Assembly (NCBI GenBank): GCA_913043255.1 | Contig: CAJWLK010000007.1 | Span: forward strand, 1-64,000 | Length of the DNA stretch: 64,000 nucleotides | Direction of reading: 5' to 3' | DNA from: an uncultured Gemmatimonadota bacterium | Lineage (GTDB): Bacteria; Gemmatimonadota; Gemmatimonadetes; Palauibacterales; Palauibacteraceae | Part shown: one piece after another, positions 25,907 through 36,200 of the stretch | How the letters are laid out: every line of letters begins with the position of its first letter | Position numbering within the stretch: the first letter of the stretch is position 1 | The notes under the pieces: generated by a model | The model's input: the letters and a program-made list of their open reading frames with translations, nothing else | Database searches by the model: none | Told to the model about the DNA's origin: nothing | Made by a program: the position numbers and the translations under genes

Positions 25907-25934
25907 CGTATAATCCGAAAAGCTTCTTTGTCGA
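25907..25934 (-). promoter_or_regulatory. Possible promoter for rplM-rpsI-rpsB
   Basis: On the minus strand TCGACA (25929-25934; five of six to TTGACA) is followed after 16 bases by TATACG (25907-25912; four of six). It starts just after the lepB stop and would give an rplM leader of about 165 bases containing the hairpin at 25750-25773. The match is moderate. Confidence 0.35.
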
Positions 25935-25941
25935 CCGACGC

Positions 25942-26841
25942 TTAGTCAATTTTCCGCAAGACTCGATCCCAGCGAATCTCAGTAATCCACGGGAGCGTGC
26001 CCGAGGACCTTCGGTCGTAGGAATAATAGACCACCAGCGGACGACCCTTGATGGCCTCTTCGGGGACAAAGCCCCAGTAACGAGAGTCTTCTGAGTTAGC
26101 ACGATTATCACCCATGACGAAATAATTATTGGGAGGCACGACGATAGGCCCCCAATTGTCTCGGTTCGGTTGATAGCTCTGCCCTCGTGTTTTACCGATC
26201 AGGTGTTCCTCTTGCCAAGAGAAGTTTGAGTTGGCGCCACTACCAAGGTATCTAGCCGTCCGGGCATAAGGCTCATCAATTGAAGTCCCATTTACGTGAA
26301 GGGTGGATCGGAGCATAAAGAGAGTATCTCCCGGAACACCAACAATCCGCTTTACATAATTAGTGTTTGGTGGCTGCTCAGCCGAATCCGGCGGCTCAAA
26401 TACAATCACATCAGCCCTGGACGGTTTGTTAAAAGCAGGCAACTCAAGGTCCGTACCCGGGATCTCAGCACCGTATACCATCTTGTTTACAAGAAGGAAA
26501 TCGCCAACTAAGAGTGTGTTCTCCATTGAGGATGTGGGTATCTGAAACGCCTCTATCATGAATGTTCGCACGAACAGAAATAATACGAGGGCGATAAAGA
26601 TGGACTTGGTCCATTCCCACATCCACAGTCCAACCGATTGTTGCGCCGAACGCCCTCTTGTGCCCACGCGTAAGGAGGCCTGCGGCGGCAATTTCAAGCC
26701 TCGTTGAAAACGGGCGTGTGTTTTGTCCGCGGAAGCTTCAGATACGGTTTCTTTATTTTTCAAATTGTCGCTCACAGTCAGCGAATCAAGTTTAATTTTC
26801 AAAAAAACCTGATGCTCAACGTGCCAGTCATTATCCGTCAA
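25942..26841 (-). CDS. lepB: Signal peptidase I
   Basis: This inner-membrane serine protease cleaves signal peptides of exported proteins. It has up to 299 residues from a TTG; the true start may be further in (TTG or GTG near 26775-26802), because the first 70 residues are a charged cytoplasmic region without conserved features. One membrane helix (about 78-97) precedes the catalytic PTSSMENTLLVGD (Ser105). The general-base lysine is K164 in NYVKRIVGVPGD, and VMGDNRANSEDSRYWGFVP closes the domain. It lies between the aldehyde dehydrogenase and rplM. Confidence 0.94.
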   Translation of the reverse strand: MTDNDWHVEHQVFLKIKLDSLTVSDNLKNKETVSEASADKTHARFQRGLKLPPQASLRVGTRGRSAQQSVGLWMWEWTKSIFIALVLFLFVRTFMIEAFQIPTSSMENTLLVGDFLLVNKMVYGAEIPGTDLELPAFNKPSRADVIVFEPPDSAEQPPNTNYVKRIVGVPGDTLFMLRSTLHVNGTSIDEPYARTARYLGSGANSNFSWQEEHLIGKTRGQSYQPNRDNWGPIVVPPNNYFVMGDNRANSEDSRYWGFVPEEAIKGRPLVVYYSYDRRSSGTLPWITEIRWDRVLRKID

Positions 26842-26861
26842 TCACTCTAACCGAAGATTAC

Positions 26862-28352
26862 TTACCACTCCACATCAATCTGGGCTCGTTGGAGTCTTCC
26901 GCTGTAATCCAGATAAGCCACCTTTGTCTCAGTATAGAACTCATAGACCTCCCACCCCCCTTCTCGATGACCATTCCCTGTCGCCTTGACGCCACCAAAA
27001 GGAAGATGGGCCTCTGCTCCGATAGTCGGGGCGTTTACGTACGTGATTCCATTGTCTAACTCTTGGATCGCACGAAACGAAACATTTACATCGGTTGTGT
27101 AGATCGATGAGGAGAGGCCGTAGAGAACTTCATTGTTTATTTCGAAGGCTTCATCTGTATCGTTGAACTTTAAAACAGATAATACGGGCCCGAAAATTTC
27201 TTCTCGGGCTGTCCGATGGTCCCGTTGAACACCTGTTAAGACCGTAGGTTTAAAGAACCAACCTTCACCAAACTCCTTACCAGTTGGCTGATCCCCTCCA
27301 CATTTCACCGTGGCACCTTCGGCACAGGCAATTTCTACGTACGCTTCGCATTTGTCGCGTGCGGCCTCATGAATAAGTGGCCCTACGTCGACCTGCGCAT
27401 GCTGCCCATCTCCCAGTTCAAGCGAGTCAGCTTTGTAGACGAGCCGCTCTACAAACTCGTCATGGATCTCCCTATGCAGAAGTAATCGGCTCGTTGCTGT
27501 GCAGCGTTGACCTGTTGTGCCAAAGGCACCCCACAAAACACCCTCAAGAGCCAGTTCGAGATCGGCATCTGGCATAACGATCTGCGCGTTCTTACCACCC
27601 ATCTCGAGCGACAGTCGTTTGTGCATACGCCCCGCGATCTCGCCGATTGACCTCCCGGTTTCTGTCGAGCCCGTAAAGGAAAGTCCTGGAACGCCTGGGT
27701 GTGAGGCTATCGCATGTCCGATCGTCTCACCGTGGCCATGGACGAGTTGCACACATTCGGGCGGCAAGCCTGCTTCAAGTAGCACATCAACGAAATAGTT
27801 TGCCGAGCTAGGTGTGTCTTCGGATGGTTTGTAGATGATGCTATTCCCACATAACAAAGCGGGAAAAATCTTCCAGCTCGGAACCGCCACTGGGAAATTA
27901 AAGGGAGTGATTATACCAAAAACGCCGATGGGTCTCCGGAACGACATGGCCCATTTACTCCGAAGTTCAGACGGCACTGTGTGGCCGAATAACCTTCTTC
28001 CCTCAACCGCAGCATAGTAGGCAGTATCAATCGCTTCCTGAACATCTCCCCGCGTTTCGTCCAGCACCTTGCCCATTTCTCGGGTCATTATATGAGCAAG
28101 TTCCTCCTTACGTTCAGATAGAAGGTCGCCGGCTTTTTTTAGGACCAGTCCACGCTCCGGTGCCGGCACCCGTGACCAGTCTTCAAACCCACGTTGTGCG
28201 GACTCAACTGCAACATCCAATTCTGAAGGATCTGTATCGGGAAAAAGCCCTACGATGTCAGACGTACGGGCCGGGTTGACATTTTCAATATATTGACCGT
28301 TAGCCGGTTCTATCCACGAACCTGAAATGAAGTTACGAAAATGCTCCGTCAT
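26862..28352 (-). CDS. NAD(P)-dependent aldehyde dehydrogenase
   Basis: This 496-residue enzyme oxidises an aldehyde to the acid. The catalytic Cys is in GTTGQRCTATSRLL, the general-base Glu in LSLEMGGKNAQIV and the nucleotide motif in FTGSTETGRSIG. The C-terminal GGVKATGNGHREGG and the overall pattern resemble the YcbD / 2-oxoglutarate-semialdehyde and ALDH7-like groups more than the GabD type at 38109. The substrate cannot be fixed. GAGG precedes the ATG at 28352. The neighbours (a membrane-anchored unknown protein and lepB) give no pathway context. Confidence 0.88.
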   Translation of the reverse strand: MTEHFRNFISGSWIEPANGQYIENVNPARTSDIVGLFPDTDPSELDVAVESAQRGFEDWSRVPAPERGLVLKKAGDLLSERKEELAHIMTREMGKVLDETRGDVQEAIDTAYYAAVEGRRLFGHTVPSELRSKWAMSFRRPIGVFGIITPFNFPVAVPSWKIFPALLCGNSIIYKPSEDTPSSANYFVDVLLEAGLPPECVQLVHGHGETIGHAIASHPGVPGLSFTGSTETGRSIGEIAGRMHKRLSLEMGGKNAQIVMPDADLELALEGVLWGAFGTTGQRCTATSRLLLHREIHDEFVERLVYKADSLELGDGQHAQVDVGPLIHEAARDKCEAYVEIACAEGATVKCGGDQPTGKEFGEGWFFKPTVLTGVQRDHRTAREEIFGPVLSVLKFNDTDEAFEINNEVLYGLSSSIYTTDVNVSFRAIQELDNGITYVNAPTIGAEAHLPFGGVKATGNGHREGGWEVYEFYTETKVAYLDYSGRLQRAQIDVEW

Positions 28353-28398
28353 ACTATTTGCCTCGAAAGCTCTTGAGAGTTAGGAAAATTTAAAAGTG

Positions 28399-29037
28399 TT
28401 AGCGATCTTGGATAAGAACGATTCCCTCATCCTCCACGCGGATATCCAGAACGTTATCTGGGATGGTTAGAACGACGGCAGAACCATCAGACTCGATACC
28501 GGCTGCCGCTTGAAGCGCAGTCGCGATGAGAAACGGCGGTACGGGAAACACTCCAGCCTGGAGGCTGATAATATTGAGTTGCGCACGTCCTGGGGCAGAA
28601 ATTTCGGGCATAACCTCTCCAGATATCTTTGCCGAATCTCCCATGACGCGCCGCAAATTTTCACTCACACCTCCTTGCAGCACGAGCTGCGTAAGATCAA
28701 GCATGCCCGTAATCAAGAGTGTGGAATCCGTCAGATCAATTGCCAAATCATCCAGAGCCGGCGAAAACCGTGCGCCAATTCGGTACTGTAGATAGCTCTG
28801 AAGTGCAGTCTCTGTGAGCCGAATCTCAGAGTTTCCCTCGCCAGCCATTAACTCGCGCAGTGTATCTTCAACATTTGTCGCAAGTTCTTCACTCGGTTCA
28901 GCCATCACTATGTTATCGCCACCCCGAGTGCTTAAAAATCCGGAAATTTCGTCTCGAAACAACCAACCAATGACGGCTATAATGGCCAAGGCCGTAAGAA
29001 ACCTAATTCCAGCAAACAATGTTCGGATGATGGCCAT
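28399..29037 (-). CDS. Membrane-anchored protein of unknown function
   Basis: This protein has 212 residues from the ATG at 29037, chosen because the protein then opens with the membrane helix (RTLFAGIRFLTALAIIAVIGW); the longer frame to 29121 adds a non-hydrophobic leader. After the helix comes a soluble, probably periplasmic domain of alternating hydrophobic beta-type segments (LAIDLTDSTLLITGMLDL; AQLNIISLQAGVFPVPPFL; AVVLTIPDNVLDIRVEDEG). The fold faintly recalls lipid-binding beta proteins of the LmeA/DUF2993 kind, but I do not recognise a family with confidence. It is divergent from the amidotransferase at 29143, with about 105 bases between the starts. Confidence 0.7.
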   Translation of the reverse strand: MAIIRTLFAGIRFLTALAIIAVIGWLFRDEISGFLSTRGGDNIVMAEPSEELATNVEDTLRELMAGEGNSEIRLTETALQSYLQYRIGARFSPALDDLAIDLTDSTLLITGMLDLTQLVLQGGVSENLRRVMGDSAKISGEVMPEISAPGRAQLNIISLQAGVFPVPPFLIATALQAAAGIESDGSAVVLTIPDNVLDIRVEDEGIVLIQDR

Positions 29038-29142
29038 ATCGTAGATTAACTCCCGTGCACAGATTGGACTCTTGGAAAAACGTATCATCTCGTAGTCGTA
29101 TGCACAGGCATTGGGGATCAAGAATCACTCAGATCAGGTCAC

Positions 29143-29772
29143 ATGATCGTTCTAATCGACAACTACGACTCTTTTGTGTTCAACCTGGCTCGTTTCCTGC
29201 AAGAGTTGGGAGAAGACATTCTTGTGGTTCGGAACGATGAGATTTCAGTAGAAGACCTCAAACGAGACAAGCCATCACATATCATCATCTCTCCTGGTCC
29301 GTGCACACCAGCTGAAGCAGGGGTGTCTGTATCGATAGTTCAACACCTCGGTCGTGCGATCCCAATTTTGGGAGTGTGCCTTGGCCACCAGTGTATCGGT
29401 CAAGCTTTCGGTGGACGCGTGATCCGAGCATCCCGCCCTATGCATGGTCAGTTGACACCGATCGACCACTATGGGACTGGACTATTCACAGGCCTCCCCT
29501 CACCACTTGAGGTAACTCGATACCATTCGCTCGTGATCGATTCAGAGAATCCGGGACTAGGAGTGACAGTTACAGCGAGAACAGAAAAAGGCGACATCAT
29601 GGCGATCAAGCATGAGTCGCAACCGGTTTGGGGGGTTCAGTTCCACCCCGAAGCCGTGTTGACCCGTGGTGGCCACCGTCTACTTGCAAATTTTCTGGCG
29701 GAAGGCCGCGGAGATAACCCTGAAGCAGTTTCCGTCACGGCTGAGTCATGCTCGGAGCTATCCTTAGGTTAA
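29143..29772 (+). CDS. pabA: Glutamine amidotransferase, anthranilate / aminodeoxychorismate synthase component II
   Basis: This 209-residue class I glutaminase supplies ammonia to the chorismate-using partner. The nucleophile is C79 in ILGVCLGHQCIGQAFGG; the His-Glu pair is H168/E170 in VQFHPEAVLT. N-terminal IDNYDSFVFNL and IISPGPCTPAEAG are typical of the PabA/TrpG family. No trpE or pabB gene is adjacent, so tryptophan and folate use cannot be told apart; such stand-alone proteins often serve both. It is the only plus-strand gene in the first 38 kb apart from the left-edge fragment. Confidence 0.92.
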   Translation: MIVLIDNYDSFVFNLARFLQELGEDILVVRNDEISVEDLKRDKPSHIIISPGPCTPAEAGVSVSIVQHLGRAIPILGVCLGHQCIGQAFGGRVIRASRPMHGQLTPIDHYGTGLFTGLPSPLEVTRYHSLVIDSENPGLGVTVTARTEKGDIMAIKHESQPVWGVQFHPEAVLTRGGHRLLANFLAEGRGDNPEAVSVTAESCSELSLG

Positions 29773-29831
29773 AATCCACTGTTCATCTCTGTCGCTCCAG
29801 TGCCACCCCACGATTCAAACTTTTTACACCA

Positions 29832-31211
29832 TTACCAACTCGTTGGGATCACTAACATGGCCCCGACGCCAACAATGACACTGATGACCCAGAAAAGGAA
29901 CGCATAACCAAAGATTTCCCCAAAACGGCGGCGCGTAATAGCAAGAACCGGGAGAGCCCAAAACGGATGGATAAGATTAAATGCGGAATCCCCATACGCA
30001 TAGGCGAGCAGGGTAGTCATAACAGACACATCCAGCAGTTCGCCTGCAGGCACCACATAGGGCGCTTCGATCATCCACTTTGAACCGGCCGAAGGTATAA
30101 AGAGGCTCATGATCCCAGAATAAACGTAGACTACAAGTGGAAAAAGACGTGTTGAAGCCACCTCGGCGAACCTGTCACCTAGCCATACTCCCAGATTTGT
30201 ATTCTGGATCACACCGAATATTCCTGCGTAGAACGGGAACTGGATGATGATGCCCCAGGCCGATCTAACCCCTTCGCGACAGGCTCGGAGGAATGACATC
30301 GGCCTTCCGTGAAGAACGAGTGCGAATATGAGGAACACCGTATTATAAGCGTTAATGGTCCAACTCGCCCCAAAACCTTTAGTCATAATCGAGTGCACCA
30401 GCGGATACGCAAATAATCCGGCGGCAAGGATCACCCATCCCGGGAATGCGTCTATGTGATGAGCGGGCGTTATTGGACGCTCCGGTTTGACAGGCGGCTC
30501 GGGAAGGATCTCATCAACCTCTTCCGTGGTCAGAGTAACTACCTCTCGGCGAGGATGGAGGATCATTGCGGCAAGTAAACCCGTTCCAAGCATAACTAGG
30601 GCATAGGAAATGTTGAACGGGTTGAAAAGCGTCTCCGTAACCGGATAAAGCCGGCTTACGATTGGATCTCCAGTACCCGGTTCCAATAAAGGATTGCCAG
30701 GGGTAGCCAAGATCAGCGGCGCGGAGCTAGAGAAACCACTTTGCCATACAGTCCCGATTCCCATATAGGCCGAGGCAACTACCAACCGCACATCCGCCTT
30801 CGGATTGCGTTTAAGGATGAAGGGGACAAAGAGGGCCGACCCAACAAGGCCAAACGCCCAGTTGAGATATCCAGCAAGCATGGAAAACATTGCAGCGAGT
30901 GCAACCGCTCCCGCCGGCTTCTCTGGATCAGGAAGACCGGCTAGCCGGTCAAGAACTCGGTAAATTGGTGGAGAGGAGGCACAGGCGTGTGCAGCTACCA
31001 TCGCGATAGAAAACTGCATCGCTAGTTCAAGCAAGGTCCAGACGCCCGAACCCCATGCTAAGACCGCCTCTTCGGGCGATGCGCCACCACCAATGATGGC
31101 CAAGATGAGTGCCACAACGGTCAATGACATCAAGATGACCCAAGCGTCAGGCACCCAACGCTCGGTCACCTTCGAGAGGGCGCCGCCAACGTCACGTAGC
31201 TGATTCAGCAC
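29832..31211 (-). CDS. atoE: Short-chain fatty acid transporter, AtoE family
   Basis: This 459-residue inner-membrane protein has about 11-12 helices. Conserved AtoE features include LTRWVPDAW-like (VTERWVPDAWVILMSLT), LELAMQFSIAMV, LAGYLNWAFGLVGSA, GTVWQSGFSSSAPL and FIPSAGSKWMIEAPYVVP. AtoE takes up acetoacetate and short-chain fatty acids in E. coli; here no ato degradation genes are adjacent. The start is a GTG with GAGAGGAG upstream, 16 bases after the AI-2E-family gene, so it may sit at the end of the molybdoenzyme transcript. Confidence 0.9.
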   Translation of the reverse strand: MLNQLRDVGGALSKVTERWVPDAWVILMSLTVVALILAIIGGGASPEEAVLAWGSGVWTLLELAMQFSIAMVAAHACASSPPIYRVLDRLAGLPDPEKPAGAVALAAMFSMLAGYLNWAFGLVGSALFVPFILKRNPKADVRLVVASAYMGIGTVWQSGFSSSAPLILATPGNPLLEPGTGDPIVSRLYPVTETLFNPFNISYALVMLGTGLLAAMILHPRREVVTLTTEEVDEILPEPPVKPERPITPAHHIDAFPGWVILAAGLFAYPLVHSIMTKGFGASWTINAYNTVFLIFALVLHGRPMSFLRACREGVRSAWGIIIQFPFYAGIFGVIQNTNLGVWLGDRFAEVASTRLFPLVVYVYSGIMSLFIPSAGSKWMIEAPYVVPAGELLDVSVMTTLLAYAYGDSAFNLIHPFWALPVLAITRRRFGEIFGYAFLFWVISVIVGVGAMLVIPTSW

Positions 31212-31227
31212 GTGACAAATACTCCTC

Positions 31228-32331
31228 TCATGTAGAGGGACGACGATCGGGGAGTATGTCCTCGAAGAATTCCCCGTAGATTTGCCAAACAGTCATGAAC
31301 AACGCCGCCACAATTGGGCCTACCAAAATACCCGCGGTGCCAAAAGCAAAGAGTCCACCCAATGTTCCGAGCAGAATCATCAGGTCTGGCATCTTTGTAT
31401 CTCGACCCACTAGCCACGGCCGCAGCAGATTATCTGCGAGACTCACAACTCCACCACACCAGATCAGCAAACCGATCCCCGCCCCGGTCCGATCTATTGC
31501 AAACAAATAAATCACGGCGGGCAGCCACACCAGCGCCGAACCAATTCCTGGAACAATTGACAAAACAGCCATTACGGTGCCCCAAAACGCGGCGGATGGG
31601 ATACCGGCGATTGCAAACGCGAGCCCTGCGAGCCCACCCTGTACAATTCCAATGAGGAATGTCCCCTTCACTGTAGCACGTGTTACCGATACAAACCTTT
31701 CAAGCATTCGTTGCTTGGCTTCATCGGCAAGTGGTAGATAGCACAGCATCGTGTCCAATATCTGTTTCCCATCCTTTACGAAAAAAAACATCGCATACAA
31801 CATCACGAATAGCATAAAAATTACGGCTACAGTCCCTCTCGTAATATTAGCGAGCCCTTGAACAACCCATCGACCGAGTGAACTGGCGAGTTCGCTGGCT
31901 TTTTCTGGGAACTGATCGCGGTAAGGTCGGACGGTATCGGCGAAAGGCAGCTGATCAATCAACCTGTCGAAGACGCCCGGCTCATCCAACTCCTGTTGTA
32001 CACTTTGGATCCAGGGACCCGCTGACTGCGTAACGTCAAAGGCCTGATTCGCCACAATCCCCAAGAAGGTCGCCGTTGGTCCCAGCAGCAAGAAAACGAA
32101 AAAGACCAGGGTCGCTAATGAAGCGATCCCCCTTCTACCCCTGCACCACGATAGAATTCGCCGGAAAGCAGGTTGGAGCATACCACTGAATATCGCACCG
32201 AGGAAAAGAGCGACTGCGAACGGACGCAACATATAAAAAAAGGTAAGACTGATTCCGATGACGAGGACTAGTAGAGCAACTGCACGAAATCGATTCGGAT
32301 TGATCGGTGGCTTAAACTGTTCCTCAGACAT
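31228..32331 (-). CDS. AI-2E (PerM/TqsA) family transporter
   Basis: This 367-residue protein starts at the ATG at 32331, preceded by GAGG; the longer frame reads through torD in another frame. It has about eight membrane helices in the usual order: two at the N-terminus, a cytoplasmic or periplasmic segment with helical repeats, then five at the C-terminus, with SIVPGIGSALVWLPA and DNLLRPWLVG as family motifs. Members export autoinducer-2 or exchange Na+/H+; the function here is open. It lies 10 bases after the torD-type gene, and may be carried in the same operon by position only. Confidence 0.87.
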   Translation of the reverse strand: MSEEQFKPPINPNRFRAVALLVLVIGISLTFFYMLRPFAVALFLGAIFSGMLQPAFRRILSWCRGRRGIASLATLVFFVFLLLGPTATFLGIVANQAFDVTQSAGPWIQSVQQELDEPGVFDRLIDQLPFADTVRPYRDQFPEKASELASSLGRWVVQGLANITRGTVAVIFMLFVMLYAMFFFVKDGKQILDTMLCYLPLADEAKQRMLERFVSVTRATVKGTFLIGIVQGGLAGLAFAIAGIPSAAFWGTVMAVLSIVPGIGSALVWLPAVIYLFAIDRTGAGIGLLIWCGGVVSLADNLLRPWLVGRDTKMPDLMILLGTLGGLFAFGTAGILVGPIVAALFMTVWQIYGEFFEDILPDRRPST

Positions 32332-32341
32332 GATCATAACC

Positions 32342-33235
32342 TCAGTTTGGGAGTGCCCCCACTGGTACCACATCTCGCTTATCCAAGACTTCTGTTCGGA
32401 GTTCCCCGAGGAGTTCGCACGTGTTACGAGCGCGTCGAACCCAAAAATCAGCCACTTCTGGCGCGATGGCACTTGATTGCTCGTGAAGTCGCTCCCAGTC
32501 CCGAGCCTCACTAGCTAACCATTCAAGCGTTTCTCCGGGCCCTTGAGACATCATTGCTTTGAGGATGTACGCACGTTCACCAACTCGGAGTCCGAGCCCC
32601 AAGTCTCGAGCCGCCCGTGCCAGATCTGCGCGAGTCAGAACTAACCCGCTCCGGACCGGGCAAAGGAGACCCGCTAAGAAGCTCACCGCATCTTTAGTGC
32701 GCGGATCAGGAAGCGTCTTCGCCTCCCGAAGTGCGAGTGGTGTCCGTTTCGGAGGTCCTAACAGAGCCGACTCTTTCGCTAAGGCAACCTCGAGTGTATC
32801 TGCCCAGGCGCGGTAGAACGGCGGTGCAATCTGGCGAAGCTTGGTTAAGAAAGGGAGAACCCAAGATAAAAGGTGTTCCCACAAACAGGCATGACGTACC
32901 CTGCGCCAAGCCATAGAGTTTTTCGCACCTTCAGCGGTTTCGTCAGCATCGATCAACTGGCTGTAAGCTGCAAGCAACGTGGCAAGGTGGTCCGGCTCCT
33001 GGGGAGGGTCGGATTGCATGGCCCGCCAAAACCCAGCCACACGATCTTGCGCTTCCCCGCCAATCCTACCTTCGTCGCCAAGAAACACAGACGCGTAAGG
33101 ATAGAGTTGGAAGAGAAAAAGATCGCTATGAGTCGGCTCATCAGGAACCGTCCCGAACCCAAGAACGTCACCGATGAGCTTGTTCTTAGGACATGGAGCC
33201 TCAAGCAAGGAGCCCAGAGCCCGAAATAGTTCCAT
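32342..33235 (-). CDS. TorD/DmsD-family molybdoenzyme chaperone
   Basis: This 297-residue all-helical protein begins directly after the catalytic-subunit stop (TAG then ATG). The helical bundle and EPDHLATLLAAYSQLI match the E(P)DH motif of TorD/DmsD proteins; PYASVFLGDEGRIGGEA corresponds to the Y-xx-xFxG-xxG helix. Such chaperones bind the apo-enzyme until the molybdenum cofactor is inserted. Its partner lacks a Tat signal, so its job should be cofactor insertion or assembly rather than export proofreading, as for NarJ. The C-terminal 80 residues are less conserved. Confidence 0.85.
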   Translation of the reverse strand: MELFRALGSLLEAPCPKNKLIGDVLGFGTVPDEPTHSDLFLFQLYPYASVFLGDEGRIGGEAQDRVAGFWRAMQSDPPQEPDHLATLLAAYSQLIDADETAEGAKNSMAWRRVRHACLWEHLLSWVLPFLTKLRQIAPPFYRAWADTLEVALAKESALLGPPKRTPLALREAKTLPDPRTKDAVSFLAGLLCPVRSGLVLTRADLARAARDLGLGLRVGERAYILKAMMSQGPGETLEWLASEARDWERLHEQSSAIAPEVADFWVRRARNTCELLGELRTEVLDKRDVVPVGALPN

Positions 33236-36200
33236 CTAGCTCTGGCTAGGCAGTTTGTATGCATCACCCGTCGGCTTCAATGGTCGAATAAGCCAGTGTG
33301 GGCGCCGAGTACCATCCGGTGAATGATCAACTGCACCTCGGCTCTTACGAAGCCAAGATCGGTAGACTTCGTGTGACTTTTCCGTATCGACATAGATATC
33401 GCCGTAGCGATCTCGACTTGAGGCTTTTTTTACGCGCACCGCCTGGTGCCAGCAGTGCATACCCGAAATGGGATCTGGGTGTACGGGGAACGTGAGGTTC
33501 TGATGGACCCCCACATCCGTCCACCAAATGCGCGATGTGTCCGGATCATCCGTCTCGTATGCCGAAGCACCTCGCTTCTGTCTAAGTTTCCATTGGTCCT
33601 TTTTATGATCAATGCCCACGGTAGCCATGAGCTGTCGTTGCCCCATTTGTTCGGCGCGTTCACCAACGCCGACTTCAGACCCGTGGGCTAAACCATCTGA
33701 CAGCTTCCACCGGCCCATGTGGTGGCTACACGCAACAACCCCCGGCTTAATCCCTTCCGTAACCCAAGCCTTCACTACAAAATAGCCCACCTCAGTCTCG
33801 ACCCGGACGAGATCTCCATTTTTAAGCCCCATGCGTTCTGCGTCACGTGTATTCAGCCACAGCGGGTTGGTGTGGGCAATCTCATCGAGCCATTTTGAGT
33901 TTGCCGACCGAGTATGAATTTGGACCGGAAGTCGGAATGTAGAGATCAAACACATCTGGTCTGGGTCCATCACCTTCGGGTGAACATGGCTTCGGATATA
34001 GGTTGGGAGCGCATATTCGGGCCAACCCCAACGAACGAGCGTTGGCGAGTAAAACTCAAGTTTTCCACTCGGCGTCGGAAACCCTTTCAGGATTTTCTCA
34101 TCCATCCGGACCCCAACAGGTCTTCGGCCTTCGTCATCAGAATCGGGGGCGCCTGTAGGTGCGAGGTTCGGAAGACTGGGTTTGGGTGCTCGTGTGTACA
34201 CGCGGCCAAATTCATCCTCCGCGATATCATTCAATTCCTCTTCCCCAACCTCAGTTTCGTACAACGGTCCTATATCGCGATCCACCTCAAACGCACCAAA
34301 CTTTCGCATATACTCGATTGGAGTAAGGTCATGTTCTGAAGCGGTTTCTGGCAGTCCTGGAATCGAATTATCAAACATCCACTCGTAATATTCATCGACT
34401 GTCATCCGCTCGCCGGGGTTCGTTTCAGACTCGACAAATGGACGTATCCCCAAGGATCCATCGGGATCGATTCTCCATGACAACTCAAGCCAAAACTCAT
34501 TCTCTTCCCATACTTCACCAGGATTCGTATGACGAGTGTCAGCTACTTGCTCACCTAAACGTTGCCGAGCAGTTCGAAGGACTGGTTGTCGGAAGCCGAT
34601 CCACTGACCGTCGTGTGTCTCATAGGAGTGAATATCGTGGCGTTCGGGACCATGTCCCATGGGCAGGACATAGTCGGCGAAGTAGGCAGATTCGTTCCAG
34701 GTCGGCGTTAGCGCGACGTGCAGTCCGATCTTGTCTTCATCCGTCAGTGCTTCAATCCAAGTAAAACCGTCGGGATTGGTCCAAACCGGGTTATAGACCC
34801 GAGTAAAGTAAACATCAAGCTTTCCTCTTCCCTCTTTAAGCAAATGCGGCAACAAGAAAGAGACCTCGTACATGGTAAGCGGATATTCCTCCGGCCATGT
34901 GAGGTCGTTCCAATGCTCAGGGTGTCGCGGCAAACGAATAGGCTTAGGCACGAATTTGTTCCAAGCGCTCGGATACGTTCCGCCAGGTGTGGCTACAGAA
35001 CCTGTAAGGGCGTTCAGGAAAAACAGGGCGCGCGCAACCTGCCAACCACCTTCGTTCCCTGATGCTGCACTTCGCCAATTGTGTGTCGAAAGCTTTGAGC
35101 CAGCGGTAGCTACGAGCTCGGCAACTTCCCGTAGTTGTTCAGCGTCAACTCCAGATTCTTCTTCTGCCCACTCAAACGTGCACTCGACATAGAGTTCTTT
35201 GAGCACGGTCTCAAACGCTTCAAAGCTTCTCGGCAACTCCGGCTTCTCGGCGGAAAGATATTGCTCCCAGTTGAACCAACGCCGGACGAACTCGCTATCA
35301 TAGCTGTCGCTTTGAATTAGATAGTTTGCAATCGCCAAGAGAACCGCAGCCTCTGATCCGGGTTGCGTTGGGAGCCAGTGATCTGCGTGTGTGGCAGTGT
35401 TCGACAATCTGGTGTCGAACACTATAAGCTTGGCCCCCTTCTTCACGCCCTCGATCACACGTTGGGCATGGGGGTTAAAGTAGTGCCCAGCCTCGAGGTG
35501 CGAGCTGATGAGGAGGATAACATCTGCGTGGGCGTGGTCTGGACTCGGCCGATCCATACCCAACCAGAACTGATAGCCTGCGCGAGCTGCAGATGAGCAG
35601 ATGTTGGTGTGTGAGTTATGGCCGTCCACCCCCCAAGCTGCGATCAGGCGTTCGGTAAAGCCATCCTCACCGGGACGGCCCACATGATACATGATTTCGC
35701 GATTCCGTCCTTCTTCAAGCGCCGTCCGAATGCGTAGCGAAATATCGTCTAGGACTTCTTCCCACGATACTCGCACCCACTTCCCTTCCCCTCGTTCTCC
35801 TGCACGCTTGAGTGGGTAAAGCACGCGATCGGGGTCTTCTACCTGATTGAGCGTGGCTGGCCCCTTAGCGCAGTTTCGACCACGCGAACCAGGGTGCTCC
35901 GGGTTACCTTCAAACTTCCGGACTTCAAGGGTATCTCGGTCGACATATGCCAACAGGCCACACGCCGACTCGCAATTGAAGCATGTTGTGGGCACCAGCA
36001 TATACTGACGTTCTTTACGGTCCGGCCATGCCTTAGAATCAAGCTCAACCCAGTGATCCCAGCGCTCTCTTGGTGGGAACGCAGCAAGGTGAGTTCGGCT
36101 CGGGCCGGGATAGAAGGTCTCACCGCGCGACTCGGTCTGCTCTCGGGCAGCGCTCACTCTCTCTTCAAGTCGCTCGAGGGCGGGAACGTCGTCTTTATAT

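Noticed and set aside
25833-26111. 92-residue minus-strand frame running out of lepB
   Set aside because: Most of it is another frame of lepB; only the last 30 codons are intergenic and there is no start site there.
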